Shown piece by piece: positions 9,736 to 17,608 of a stretch of 64,000 bases of DNA. The stretch is from Lactiplantibacillus mudanjiangensis. GTDB lineage: Bacteria > Bacillota > Bacilli > Lactobacillales > Lactobacillaceae. The DNA lies in NCBI RefSeq assembly GCF_005405385.1, contig NZ_BJDY01000001.1, forward strand, positions 102,411 through 166,410, given 5' to 3'. Under the pieces are notes generated by a model. That model had not been told where the DNA came from and ran no database searches. It was given only the letters and a program-made list of their open reading frames with translations. The first letter of the stretch is position 1, and each line of letters begins with the position of its first letter. Position numbers and translations under genes: made by a program.

Positions 9736-11118
9736 ATGAACGATTTAACGAAGGGAAAACCATTAAAATTAATTTTTTGGTTTACGATTCCATTATTGAT
9801 CGGGAATATTTTTCAGCAATTTTATAGCTTATCAGATACGTTGATCGTCGGGCAGACCTTAGGGGTTAAAGCACTGGCGGCCGTGGGTTCAACTGGGAGT
9901 GTCCAGTTTTTAATCATTGGGTTTGCCCAAGGGTTAACGGCGGGGCTCTCGATTTTGACGGCCCAACACTATGGTGCCAAAGACTTTAAAGGCGTTCGGC
10001 GTAGTTTTGCGATTAGTATTATTGTCAGTTTGGTTGTTGGGATTATATTAACGATTGTTTCATTGATTTTTGTGGATCATATCTTGGTCTTGATGCAAAC
10101 GCCGACGGATATTATTGATGATGCTCGGACCTTCTTACAAATCATGCTTGGTGGTATGTTAGCGCCAATTGCGTTTAACTTGTTATCCAACATCATTCGG
10201 GCGCTCGGGGATAGTCGAACACCATTGTGGTTTTTGATTATTAGTTCGTTGATTAATATTGGCCTGGAATTGCTCTTTATCTTAGGTTTTCACTGGGGAA
10301 TCGCTGGCGCAGGTTGGGCGACGATCTTGGCCCAATTATTGGCTTCAGTCATGTGTGTTGTTTATATTGTGGTACGCGTGCCGATCTTGCATATCGGACG
10401 ACGGCACTTTAAGTTACGGCGGGCAGAAGTTACTAGTCATTTGCGGGTTGGACTACCGATGGCTTTTCAAATGTCGATCATTGCGATCGGAACGATTGTC
10501 TTGCAGGCGGCTTTGAATAGTTTAGGAACTGATTCCGTGGCTGCAACGACAGCTGCCCAAAAAATTGACCAGTTGGCAACACAACCATTAATGTCTTTTG
10601 GGGTCACCATGGCAACGTTTGCGGCGCAAAACTTTGGCGCGCATCAGTACGGCCGAATTATTACGGGTGTCAAACAAACGATGTGGCTATCTGGAGCGTT
10701 TAGTGTCGCGGCCGGGGTGATTGAAATCATTTGGGGTCAACAATTAGTCGGTTTATTTGTCGGACATCAAGATATGGCTGTCCTGCATTTGTCACAAACG
10801 TACTTTAATATTATCGGAAGTTCGTATATTTTACTTTCAATGTTGTTCATTATGCGAAACACCTTGCAAGGGTTGGGTCGGAGTGCGATTCCAACGTTAG
10901 CTGGGGCCGCAGAACTCTTTATGCGCGTCTTTGCGGCATTGATCTTAGTCCGTTTCTTTGCCTATCCAGGAGCTTGTTTCTCAGAACCGTTAGCCTGGTT
11001 GGGGTCAGTGGCGGTATTATTACCAGCTTATATTCGGGCCGTTCATGAATTACGGCAACGGATGGCCACCGACAAGACGAATAAAGCGGTCGATTCGACA
11101 GTTTCGGTAACAGAATAA
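9736..11118 (+). CDS. MATE-family multidrug efflux transporter
   Basis: The 460-aa product has twelve predicted spans in two homologous halves. It has the family opening DLTKGKPLKLIFWFTIPLL, the early motif FYSLSDTLIVGQTLG, and the second-half equivalent GVTMATFAAQNFGAHQYGR. MATE proteins export cationic drugs or metabolites using a sodium or proton gradient. The ribosome site GAAAGGAG lies nine bases before the ATG. It seems to be a single-gene unit; no regulator sits beside it. Substrate cannot be told from sequence alone. Confidence 0.9.
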   Translation: MNDLTKGKPLKLIFWFTIPLLIGNIFQQFYSLSDTLIVGQTLGVKALAAVGSTGSVQFLIIGFAQGLTAGLSILTAQHYGAKDFKGVRRSFAISIIVSLVVGIILTIVSLIFVDHILVLMQTPTDIIDDARTFLQIMLGGMLAPIAFNLLSNIIRALGDSRTPLWFLIISSLINIGLELLFILGFHWGIAGAGWATILAQLLASVMCVVYIVVRVPILHIGRRHFKLRRAEVTSHLRVGLPMAFQMSIIAIGTIVLQAALNSLGTDSVAATTAAQKIDQLATQPLMSFGVTMATFAAQNFGAHQYGRIITGVKQTMWLSGAFSVAAGVIEIIWGQQLVGLFVGHQDMAVLHLSQTYFNIIGSSYILLSMLFIMRNTLQGLGRSAIPTLAGAAELFMRVFAALILVRFFAYPGACFSEPLAWLGSVAVLLPAYIRAVHELRQRMATDKTNKAVDSTVSVTE

Positions 11119-11197
11119 TGAAAAATGGACTTTTAGTCTTGCAAGTTTGACAAGGATTTGATAATATTTGTTATCATTTAAATGAAGGAGTTATCTT

Positions 11198-11443
11198 ATG
11201 ACGGTAGAACTAAAGATTGGCGATTACGTCCAAGGTAAAAAATTCGCTTCACTTGAACATGATTTTAAAGGTGAAATTGAAAAAGTTTATGAAAATTCAG
11301 TTTTGATTTTAATCAAAGAGTTTGCACAACCTGACAAGCCTGTGGTTGATGAATACAATCACCGGGCAGTTGTTCGCAAAGGTGACGCTAAGTTAATCAA
11401 GGCGGCGCCCGTTGTTGCTGAAAAAGTGGAACCAGAAGCATAA
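11198..11443 (+). CDS. DUF2187 (KOW-like) small protein
   Basis: The 81-aa product starts MTVELKIGDYVQGKKFAS and carries FKGEIEKVYENSVLI, the short SH3/KOW-like barrel pattern of the DUF2187 (YkvS-type) family, followed by a charged tail ending EKVEPEA. No catalytic residues are evident, and the family role is unknown although the fold suggests nucleic-acid binding. A strong AAGGAG lies ahead of the ATG. It sits between the MATE gene and a tRNA with no obvious functional link. Confidence 0.75.
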   Translation: MTVELKIGDYVQGKKFASLEHDFKGEIEKVYENSVLILIKEFAQPDKPVVDEYNHRAVVRKGDAKLIKAAPVVAEKVEPEA

Positions 11444-11458
11444 TTTTTTAAATTTAAG

Positions 11459-11487
11459 CTGACAAGGCAGAAAATATATGCTATACT
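11459..11487 (+). promoter_or_regulatory. tRNA-Gly promoter
   Basis: CTGACA and TATACT are separated by 17 bases, with the tRNA starting 17 bases after the -10 hexamer. Confidence 0.8.
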
Positions 11488-11503
11488 ATTTTCTGTTGTC
11501 AAC

Positions 11504-11574
11504 GCGGGTGTAGTTTAGTGGTAAAATTCAAGCTTCCCAAGCTTGCGTCGCGGGTCCGATTCCCGTCACCCGCT
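11504..11574 (+). tRNA. tRNA-Gly (anticodon CCC)
   Basis: The cloverleaf is complete: acceptor GCGGGTG pairs with CACCCGC, the D-loop retains AGTGGTAA, and anticodon stem CAAGC pairs with GCTTG around loop TTCCCAA. The anticodon is therefore CCC. The T-stem GCGGG/CCCGT closes loop TCCGATT, which has C where the usual T (pseudouridine 55) stands. CCA is not encoded. It reads GGG codons. Confidence 0.93.
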
Positions 11575-11592
11575 TAAGTTATTAAGCGATCG

Positions 11593-11628
11593 ACTAGTTA
11601 TGTGCATTCACATGACTAGTTTTTTTTT
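11593..11628 (+). terminator. tRNA-Gly terminator
   Basis: ACTAGTTATGTG pairs with CACATGACTAGT around CATT (one G-T pair) and is followed by nine T. Confidence 0.92.
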
Positions 11629-11656
11629 GCATTAAATTTTGGAGGTCGAATACGAG

Positions 11657-12100
11657 ATGAACTTTAAAGTAGTCACATTCACGGCGTTAACGCCACAACA
11701 ACTCTATACAATCTATCATTTGCGCGTCGCGGTGTTTGTTGTTGAACAAACTTGTGCTTACCAAGAAGTTGATGATTTAGATTTGACTGCTGAACATTTA
11801 TTGGGCGTCGATGCCGATGGCCGCTTAATGGCGTATGCGCGACTCATGCAAGCACCCAACCAGCAAGCGAGAATTGGTCGGGTGCTAGTTAATCCAGCTG
11901 ATCGTGGGCATGGTTACGGTCAATTACTCGTCCAGACAGCTATCGAACAAATTCAGCAGCTATGGCCTGAAACCACCCAGATTAAGATTCAAGCGCAACA
12001 TTATTTAGATCAATTTTATCAGTCATTTGGGTTTAAACCGGTTTCATCAGTATATTTAGAAGATGATATTCCGCACCAAGACATGATTTTGGCGCTTTAA
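11657..12100 (+). CDS. ElaA-type GNAT acetyltransferase
   Basis: The 147-aa product is a compact GNAT domain. It has the ElaA-type opening LYTIYHLRVAVFVVEQTCAYQEVDDLD and the acetyl-CoA binding stretch RVLVNPADRGHGYGQLLV (about residues 72-90). The end pattern is QHYLDQFYQSFGFKPVS. It should acetylate a small molecule or protein; the substrate is unknown. The ATG at 11657 lies 11 bases after GGAGG; an earlier TTG overlaps that site. The gene follows the tRNA terminator and precedes the argS leader, so it is probably monocistronic. Confidence 0.87.
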   Translation: MNFKVVTFTALTPQQLYTIYHLRVAVFVVEQTCAYQEVDDLDLTAEHLLGVDADGRLMAYARLMQAPNQQARIGRVLVNPADRGHGYGQLLVQTAIEQIQQLWPETTQIKIQAQHYLDQFYQSFGFKPVSSVYLEDDIPHQDMILAL

Positions 12101-12134
12101 GCGGCTAGCGCTAGTCAAAGTTAACAAATTCTGT

Positions 12135-12140
12135 TATACT
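12135..12140 (+). promoter_or_regulatory. Probable -10 of the argS leader
   Basis: TATACT lies just ahead of the T-box leader. No convincing -35 hexamer is seen at the usual distance. Confidence 0.4.
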
Positions 12141-12149
12141 TACGCATGT

Positions 12150-12358
12150 TAAAATGAACCACGTTCAATGAGAAAGAGGAGTACGTTAGTTATTTTGCTT
12201 AGCAAGTTCGGGATGTTGGGAGCCGAACCAAAAGGCTAACGGAAGCGCGCTTTTGAGAACGACAATTCGATAATCATAAGTGGATATAATATCAATTAGA
12301 GTGGTACCGCGGGAAATCTCGTCTCTTACATATTTTTAAATGTGTAGGGGACTTTTTT
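12150..12358 (+). promoter_or_regulatory. Arginine T-box riboswitch
   Basis: Stem I is closed by CGTTC and GAACG and extended by GTTAG and CTAAC. The specifier loop side holds GAAGCGCGC, in which CGC (12246-12248, followed by a purine) is the best specifier for arginine. The T-box TGGTACCGCG is at 12302-12311. A terminator pairs GTCTCTTACA with TGTAGGGGAC and ends in TTTTTTT directly before the argS ribosome site. Confidence 0.9.
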
Positions 12359-12378
12359 TGCGGTCCGAGGAGGATAAT

Positions 12379-14067
12379 ATGGATTACAAACAACAAGTGG
12401 CTAATGCCTTAGCACCAGCTTTAACGGACTTATCCGTTGAAGATATTATGGCTAAGATCGAACAACCAAAGACGTCAAAACAAGGGGACTTAGCGTTTCC
12501 AACGTTTACGTTAGCAAAAACGTTACACAAAGCCCCGCAAATGATTGCTGGGGATATCGTTGAAAAGATTGATCAAACTGGTTTTGAAAAAGTCGTTGCC
12601 ATGGGCCCTTACGTAAACTTTTTCTTGAAAAAGGACGCTTTTGCAGCTGATGTGTTACAACAAGTGTTAACGGATGGCGCCAACTTTGGGGATGCTAAAA
12701 TCGGCGGTCAAGGCCAAGTGCCAATTGATATGTCTTCACCTAATATCGCCAAACCAATCTCAATGGGTCATTTACGGTCAACTGTTATTGGGAATTCATT
12801 AGCGAATATCTTATCAAAGATTGATTACAAACCAGTTAAGATCAATCATTTAGGTGACTGGGGGACGCAGTTTGGGAAGCTTATCACGGCTTACAAGATG
12901 TGGGGTAGCGAAGCAGAAGTTAAAGCTGACCCAATCAACAACTTATTGAAGTATTACGTGCGTTTCCATAAAGAAGACGTTGATCATCCTGAAATGGACG
13001 ACGTGGCGCGTGATTGGTTTAAGAAGTTGGAAAATGGCGATGAAGAAGCCATGCATTTGTGGAAATGGTTCCGTTCAGAATCTTTGAAAGCCTTCCAACA
13101 AATTTACAAACGTTTGGATATCGACTTTGATTCCTTTAATGGGGAAGCTTTCTACAATGATAAGATGGCCGAAGTCGTTGACATTTTGGAAAGCAAAGGC
13201 TTGTTACAAGAAAGCCAAGGCGCCGAAGTGGTTGACTTATCGAAGTATGATTTGAATCCAGCATTGATCAAGAAGTCTGATGGCGCAACGTTGTATATCA
13301 CTCGGGACTTAGCTGCTGCTATTTACCGTTACCGGACTTATGATTTTGTCCAATCATTATACGTGGTTGGGAACGAACAATCGAACCATTTCAAGCAATT
13401 AAAGGCCGTTTTAAAGGAAATGGGCTTTGATTGGTCGGATCAAATTCATCATATTCCATTCGGTTTGATTACCCAAGGTGGTAAGAAATTATCAACGCGG
13501 AGTGGTCGTGTGATCTTATTAGATAAGGTCTTAGATGACGCGGTTGCGTTAGCTCATAAGCAAATTGATGAAAAGAACCCTGACTTAGCAAACAAAGATG
13601 CCGTGGCCGATGCGGTTGGGATTGGCGCGGTCGTTTTCCATGATTTGAAGAACGAACGGATGAACAACTTTGACTTTAACTTGGAAGAAGTTGTCCGTTT
13701 TGAAGGGGAAACTGGGCCTTACGTGCAATATGCACATGCCCGGGCTGAAAGTATCTTACGCAAAGCTGGCAATCCTGACTTAGCCGCAGCTGGTCAAACA
13801 TTAAGTGATCCAGCTGCCTGGGATACGTTGAAGTTATTGAGCGAATTCCCAGCAACCGTTGTTCGGGCTAGCGAAGCCTACGAACCATCAGTTGTGGCGA
13901 AGTATGCCATTCATTTAGCTAAAGCCTTCAACAAGTATTATGGAAACACCAAGATCTTGGTTGAAGATGACGAATTAAACGCACGCTTAGCCCTAGTTAA
14001 GAGTGTCAGCATCGTCTTGAAGGAAGCTTTACGTCTCTTGGGCGTTAAAGCTCCTGATGAAATGTAA
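12379..14067 (+). CDS. argS: Arginyl-tRNA synthetase
   Basis: ArgS charges tRNA-Arg with arginine using ATP. The 562-aa class I enzyme has the N-terminal Add-1 domain (about 1-100), the HIGH-type signature [17 protein letters not shown] (about 120-136), and the YGNEQSNH and KLSTRSG (KMSKS-type, about 375) elements. A C-terminal DALR anticodon-binding domain begins near [13 protein letters not shown]. Length is normal. Start: ATG at 12379, after GAGGAGG, not the GTG inside the terminator hairpin. It is controlled by the T-box in front. Confidence 0.97.
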   Translation: MDYKQQVANALAPALTDLSVEDIMAKIEQPKTSKQGDLAFPTFTLAKTLHKAPQMIAGDIVEKIDQTGFEKVVAMGPYVNFFLKKDAFAADVLQQVLTDGANFGDAKIGGQGQVPIDMSSPNIAKPISMGHLRSTVIGNSLANILSKIDYKPVKINHLGDWGTQFGKLITAYKMWGSEAEVKADPINNLLKYYVRFHKEDVDHPEMDDVARDWFKKLENGDEEAMHLWKWFRSESLKAFQQIYKRLDIDFDSFNGEAFYNDKMAEVVDILESKGLLQESQGAEVVDLSKYDLNPALIKKSDGATLYITRDLAAAIYRYRTYDFVQSLYVVGNEQSNHFKQLKAVLKEMGFDWSDQIHHIPFGLITQGGKKLSTRSGRVILLDKVLDDAVALAHKQIDEKNPDLANKDAVADAVGIGAVVFHDLKNERMNNFDFNLEEVVRFEGETGPYVQYAHARAESILRKAGNPDLAAAGQTLSDPAAWDTLKLLSEFPATVVRASEAYEPSVVAKYAIHLAKAFNKYYGNTKILVEDDELNARLALVKSVSIVLKEALRLLGVKAPDEM

Positions 14068-14082
14068 TTAAATCGTATCAAG

Positions 14083-14115
14083 TGGTCGCTAGTAGAGATG
14101 CTGGCGGCTTTTTTT
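14083..14115 (+). terminator. argS terminator
   Basis: GTCGCTAG pairs with CTGGCGGC (with G-T pairs) and is followed by seven T. Confidence 0.85.
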
Positions 14116-14218
14116 GATCATTTTTCTGTAAATTTGTAGCTTTATTGTAAATAAGAACATATGTTTGTGAAACTATGTTACAGTTTAGCTACTCAGTTAT
14201 GTGAAGTAGGGGGTAATA

Positions 14219-14905
14219 ATGCGGATATTGCTTAAGCGCATAAGCTTATTTTTAGGGCAATTTTGGTGGTTAATATTGGTCATACAACTACTATTAACGA
14301 TAGTCATTTTATTTAGATTGTTATTGACTAATGACAATGGTTGGCAGTTGTTACGTGATGGTTTAAATATGATGGTTTCAATCGCAACGATTGGGGGTAT
14401 TGTGATTGCACTGATTCAATTCCAATGGACGAATCGAAAGTTTCAATTGGAACTTGAAAATAAACGGTTTGATTATAGTAAACAAGCTTTAGATTATTAT
14501 GTTGAAATGATTGTACCGTTACTAGACTATGATTTGACAGTTTTTGATGATAGAATTACATCACAACTGATCGCAATTAATCGAAATAATAACCATATCA
14601 ATCAGAGTATCATTGAGTTAACCATTATTAGTGATCTGTTAATCAATGATACTAGTTCTGAGATGCTAGTTTTCAAAAGTAACCAGACTGCACTAATTAC
14701 TTGTCTAAGTCGGTTTTCCGGTTATTTTTATTATAAAAAGATCAATGATAAACAAGTGTTGAGTATTGTTAGTTATCGCATACTTTGACATATTAATCAC
14801 CCCGGGATTAAAACGACCCTTTATTTATTGGCAGATGTGTCAAAAATAAATAATTATGTTACGGTTTTGAACACGGCTGAAAACTATGCTGCAAAACGAA
14901 AGTAG
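14219..14905 (+). pseudogene. Membrane protein gene interrupted by an in-frame TGA
   Basis: The first 189 codons encode two membrane spans (about residues 13-35 and 47-67) and then a charged, largely helical region with coiled-coil character (FQLELENKRFDYSKQAL). A TGA at 14786-14788 stops the frame. The same frame then stays open for 38 more sense codons up to TAG at 14903-14905, only eight bases before the next gene. The simplest reading is a full-length product of 228 aa with a Trp-to-stop change. The truncated protein might still be made. Composition is AT-richer than argS, which suggests accessory DNA. The family is not recognised. Confidence 0.65.
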
Positions 14906-14913
14906 GAATAAAA

Positions 14914-15120
14914 ATGAAGTTTATAGATGAGATTGATGAAGAAATTGCCCCAGCGTTTGAAGATCCACAAATCATGCAGGCCACGATTCAGGCTATGTTA
15001 GAATCAGATGCGATTTCAGAAGCGACGAAGGAACTTTTAAGAACGGAGCCCATTAAAGAGGTTTGGCGACATAATATGCAACCTTTTGTTGAAGAGTATT
15101 ATCGTCGTTTAGGGGCCTAA
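14914..15120 (+). CDS. Small acidic helical protein, unknown function
   Basis: The 68-aa product is rich in Glu, Asp and Ala (MKFIDEIDEEIAPAF at the start, FVEEYYRRLGA at the end) and should be almost entirely helical and cytoplasmic. It begins eight bases after the restored end of the interrupted membrane-protein gene, so the two look like an operon. This spacing also supports the longer reading of that gene. The ribosome site (TAGGAA) is weak. No known motif; an immunity or antitoxin-like role would be speculation. Confidence 0.5.
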   Translation: MKFIDEIDEEIAPAFEDPQIMQATIQAMLESDAISEATKELLRTEPIKEVWRHNMQPFVEEYYRRLGA

Positions 15121-15129
15121 GGAGCCAGC

Positions 15130-15159
15130 AAAAAAGACACCTGCTAAGGGTGTCTTTTT
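15130..15159. terminator. Bidirectional terminator
   Basis: AAAAAGACACC pairs with GGTGTCTTTTT around TGCTAAG, serving the 68-aa gene and the convergent response regulator. Confidence 0.88.
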
Positions 15160-15883
15160 AGTTTACTTGTCGATATTGAAGTGGGGAGACACCAACCTTT
15201 TTCCGGAAAACGCGGCTAAAATAGTGGGCGTCTTCATAGCCCACTTTATGAGCAATCTCACCAACTGAATATTGTAAGCTGGGATTTCGCAGGAGTTCTT
15301 GGGCTTTAGTCATGCGATAATCGATTAAATATTCTGAAAAAGTTTGTCCGCAGTTTTGTTTCAATTGTTTACTTAAATGGGTTTCACTAACGAATAAACG
15401 TTGTGCGGCTTGAGCTAATGATAAATTATGATCAGAGTAATGGGCTTCAATATAAGCTTGCCCGCTTTGTGCCAAATTAGTTGTGCTGGCAGTTCGTACG
15501 GTAACCGTTGGCGTTAGTTGCGTTTTAAATGTTTGCATGAGTTTTTGCAAGTCTGATCGTGGGATCGGCTTTAACAAATAATCTAAAACATTTAATTTTA
15601 CGGCCCGGCGTGCGAAGTCGAAATCATCGTATCCACTAATAATGACGATTAAGGTCTGTGGAGATCGCTGATTGATGAGCTCAATTAAATCCAAGCCGTT
15701 CAGGTCACCTAGATTAATATCAATTAACGCGGCGGCAACTGAGTGATGTTCGAAGTAAGCTAATGCTTGTTGACCATTGGCGGCCATATCAATAACGTCA
15801 AAAGGGGTAGCCAGTTGACTCAAGTAGTGGGCTAACCCATTGCGTAAAGCTTGTTCATCATCAACGATTAATAAGTTTTGCAT
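15158..15883 (-). CDS. YesN-type response regulator (receiver plus AraC HTH)
   Basis: The 241-aa product has an N-terminal receiver with acidic residues in LLIVDDEQAL and a phosphoacceptor in AAALIDINLGDLNG (Asp near residue 55). Ser/Thr and Lys switch residues lie in IISGYDDF and YLLKPI. Residues 140-241 form an AraC-type DNA-binding domain ending YEDAHYFSRVFRKKVGVSP. It is the partner of the overlapping sensor kinase. The start at 15883 lies one base after the kinase stop with AAAGGGG nine bases ahead; an ATG three codons earlier is too close to that site. Likely target: the divergent surface reductase gene. Confidence 0.9.
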   Translation of the reverse strand: MQNLLIVDDEQALRNGLAHYLSQLATPFDVIDMAANGQQALAYFEHHSVAAALIDINLGDLNGLDLIELINQRSPQTLIVIISGYDDFDFARRAVKLNVLDYLLKPIPRSDLQKLMQTFKTQLTPTVTVRTASTTNLAQSGQAYIEAHYSDHNLSLAQAAQRLFVSETHLSKQLKQNCGQTFSEYLIDYRMTKAQELLRNPSLQYSVGEIAHKVGYEDAHYFSRVFRKKVGVSPLQYRQVN

Positions 15884-15884
15884 A

Positions 15885-17465
15885 TTAGACATCCCCTTTG
15901 ATTATTGGTAGATCAAGCTGAACAGTAGTTAGGGTTTCGGTGCTAGTAAAGTGAAGGGTAGCTCGTCCATCGTAAAATAAATGAAGGCGTTGCCGGAGAT
16001 TATAAATGCCATAACCATTTTGACCACCTTGATAAGTGCCGGCGTTCAATGCTGCTAAAGTGGTTTCAGGGATGGGTGCGCCATCATTACTAACGGTTAG
16101 TCGTAAAGTGGTATGATTCAACACTTGTCCTTGAATAAACAGTTGTCCATGTCCATGATTAGCCGGTCGTAAGCCATGATTGATCGCATTTTCAACTAAC
16201 GGTTGTAAGCTGAAATGCAGTAGCGGTTGGTTCAATAGATCAGCGGGCACGTTGTAATCCCAGCGCGCCAGTTGTGGATGACGAACGGCTTGAATATTGA
16301 GGTAGCTTTTTACATGAGTTAATTCATCAGCTAATGTGATGGTGTCTTGCCCATGATTGAGTCCTTTGCGGAAAAACAAACTCAGGTTTTCCAACATGGT
16401 GACCGCTGCATCCGGGTCATCGCCCAGAATTTGCCACTGAATGGTGTCTAATGTGTTATATAAAAAGTGCGGTTGAATTTGAGCTTGCAACACTTGAATT
16501 GCAGCATCGCGAGATTTCGTTTCATTGAGATATACTTCAGCTAGCATCTGATTAAATGTGGTGGCTAAACTTTTGATTTCGGTTGGCCCCGCTTCAACGG
16601 CGCGAACCTGGCGATTGCCGTTTTGAACTTGAGTCATGGTGGTCGTTAGGGACACCATTGGTTGAATGATCTGTCGTAATAATAAAATTAATAATAGTCC
16701 TAAAAGGCCAATGACCACTAAAGCAATGACAATTAGTAAACGTAAGAGTTGTTGGGTGTTTTCACCGAGTCGTTTTTTAGGCACGATGTAATTAACTTTC
16801 CATTGAGGTAATAGGCTTAGTGAGGCTGTTAGTAGTAATTCGGTTTTGGGATTAACTTGTGGTGAGTCATTGTCGGCGCTTAAAATGACACCCTTGCCAT
16901 CATAGATCGTCAAGTTTTTCGCTAGGGCTTCGACCTTAGTTAGTGGGACTGCCGCGGCTAAATAAGTTGTGTCATCAGTTAAGGGTCGTGCTAATCGGTA
17001 TAAAATAATCACGATGGATCGATGATCTTCTCGTGAGGTTAGTAAATTACTGACGGCATAGTGGCGTTTGGGATGTGCGACTAGTTCTTGGTAATATTGT
17101 CGGTTTCGAACTGAAAAATCGGGATAATCAGGTGAATGTGAAATACCATCCTTAGAAACCAACCGGATGGAGCCGTAATTATGGTGATCAAAATTTTCTA
17201 CGGCGTTGGTTTCTTGGAAGAGCGCGTCCCGTGAATAAGACTGTCGGGCTGGTAAATCAGCTAGTAATCGCAGTTCAGCCAGACGTTCGCCAAACCAGCT
17301 GTTGATTTGATCGGTCCGATTATCGACCACGCGCTGCGTCACTGATGTATTCAACGGTAAAATATTGCGGCTCATTTCTAGTTTCATTGTCAGATAGATT
17401 AAGCCAATGAGACTTAATGAGGTAATGAGAAATAATCCCACAGTTTGTTTTTTGAGTGAGTGCAT
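15885..17465 (-). CDS. YesM/LytS-type sensor histidine kinase
   Basis: The 526-aa product has a membrane span at about 9-27 and an extracellular sensor region of about 200 residues (28-232) that looks like a double-Cache domain, including NRQYYQELV and YDGKGVILS. A second span (about 235-260) leads into a HAMP domain. The His_kinase motif QAQIQPHFLYNTLDTIQW carries the phosphorylated His, and the GHKL ATPase has LVENAINHG and GYGIYNLRQRL. It senses an external ligand and phosphorylates the adjacent regulator. Divergence from a surface flavin reductase suggests that the ligand is that enzyme's substrate. Confidence 0.9.
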   Translation of the reverse strand: MHSLKKQTVGLFLITSLSLIGLIYLTMKLEMSRNILPLNTSVTQRVVDNRTDQINSWFGERLAELRLLADLPARQSYSRDALFQETNAVENFDHHNYGSIRLVSKDGISHSPDYPDFSVRNRQYYQELVAHPKRHYAVSNLLTSREDHRSIVIILYRLARPLTDDTTYLAAAVPLTKVEALAKNLTIYDGKGVILSADNDSPQVNPKTELLLTASLSLLPQWKVNYIVPKKRLGENTQQLLRLLIVIALVVIGLLGLLLILLLRQIIQPMVSLTTTMTQVQNGNRQVRAVEAGPTEIKSLATTFNQMLAEVYLNETKSRDAAIQVLQAQIQPHFLYNTLDTIQWQILGDDPDAAVTMLENLSLFFRKGLNHGQDTITLADELTHVKSYLNIQAVRHPQLARWDYNVPADLLNQPLLHFSLQPLVENAINHGLRPANHGHGQLFIQGQVLNHTTLRLTVSNDGAPIPETTLAALNAGTYQGGQNGYGIYNLRQRLHLFYDGRATLHFTSTETLTTVQLDLPIIKGDV

Positions 17466-17516
17466 GTTGGTGTCCCCCCGAACGCCTTTTTGTACATTAT
17501 TTCACGAATAGACCAG

Positions 17517-17545
17517 AAAAGTCCACCTAATCTCTAAAAAGTCCA
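17517..17545 (+). promoter_or_regulatory. Direct repeat, probable response-regulator site
   Basis: AAAAGTCCA occurs twice, its GTCCA parts exactly 20 bp apart (17521 and 17541), placing both on one face of the helix between the divergent kinase and reductase genes. This geometry suits an AraC-type regulator. The assignment is inferred from position. Confidence 0.5.
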
Positions 17546-17561
17546 ACGAAAACGCTCAGTA

Positions 17562-17588
17562 TTATTGATATCCTAACCTTATCAATAA
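17562..17588. promoter_or_regulatory. 9-bp perfect inverted repeat ahead of the reductase gene
   Basis: TTATTGATA and TATCAATAA flank a 9-base spacer, directly before the GGAGGGG ribosome site. It could be an operator or a small leader hairpin. The spacing (TTGAT-N11-ATCAA) is too long for an FNR box. Confidence 0.45.
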
Positions 17589-17608
17589 ATAGCGGAGGGG
17601 ATTTTGAG

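Noticed and set aside
12340..12378. Longer ArgS start at the GTG in the leader
   Set aside because: That GTG lies in the terminator stem of the T-box; ATG 12379 has a strong GAGGAGG ahead.
17562..17588. FNR box ahead of the surface reductase gene
   Set aside because: An FNR box is TTGAT-N4-ATCAA; here the arms are 11 bases apart.
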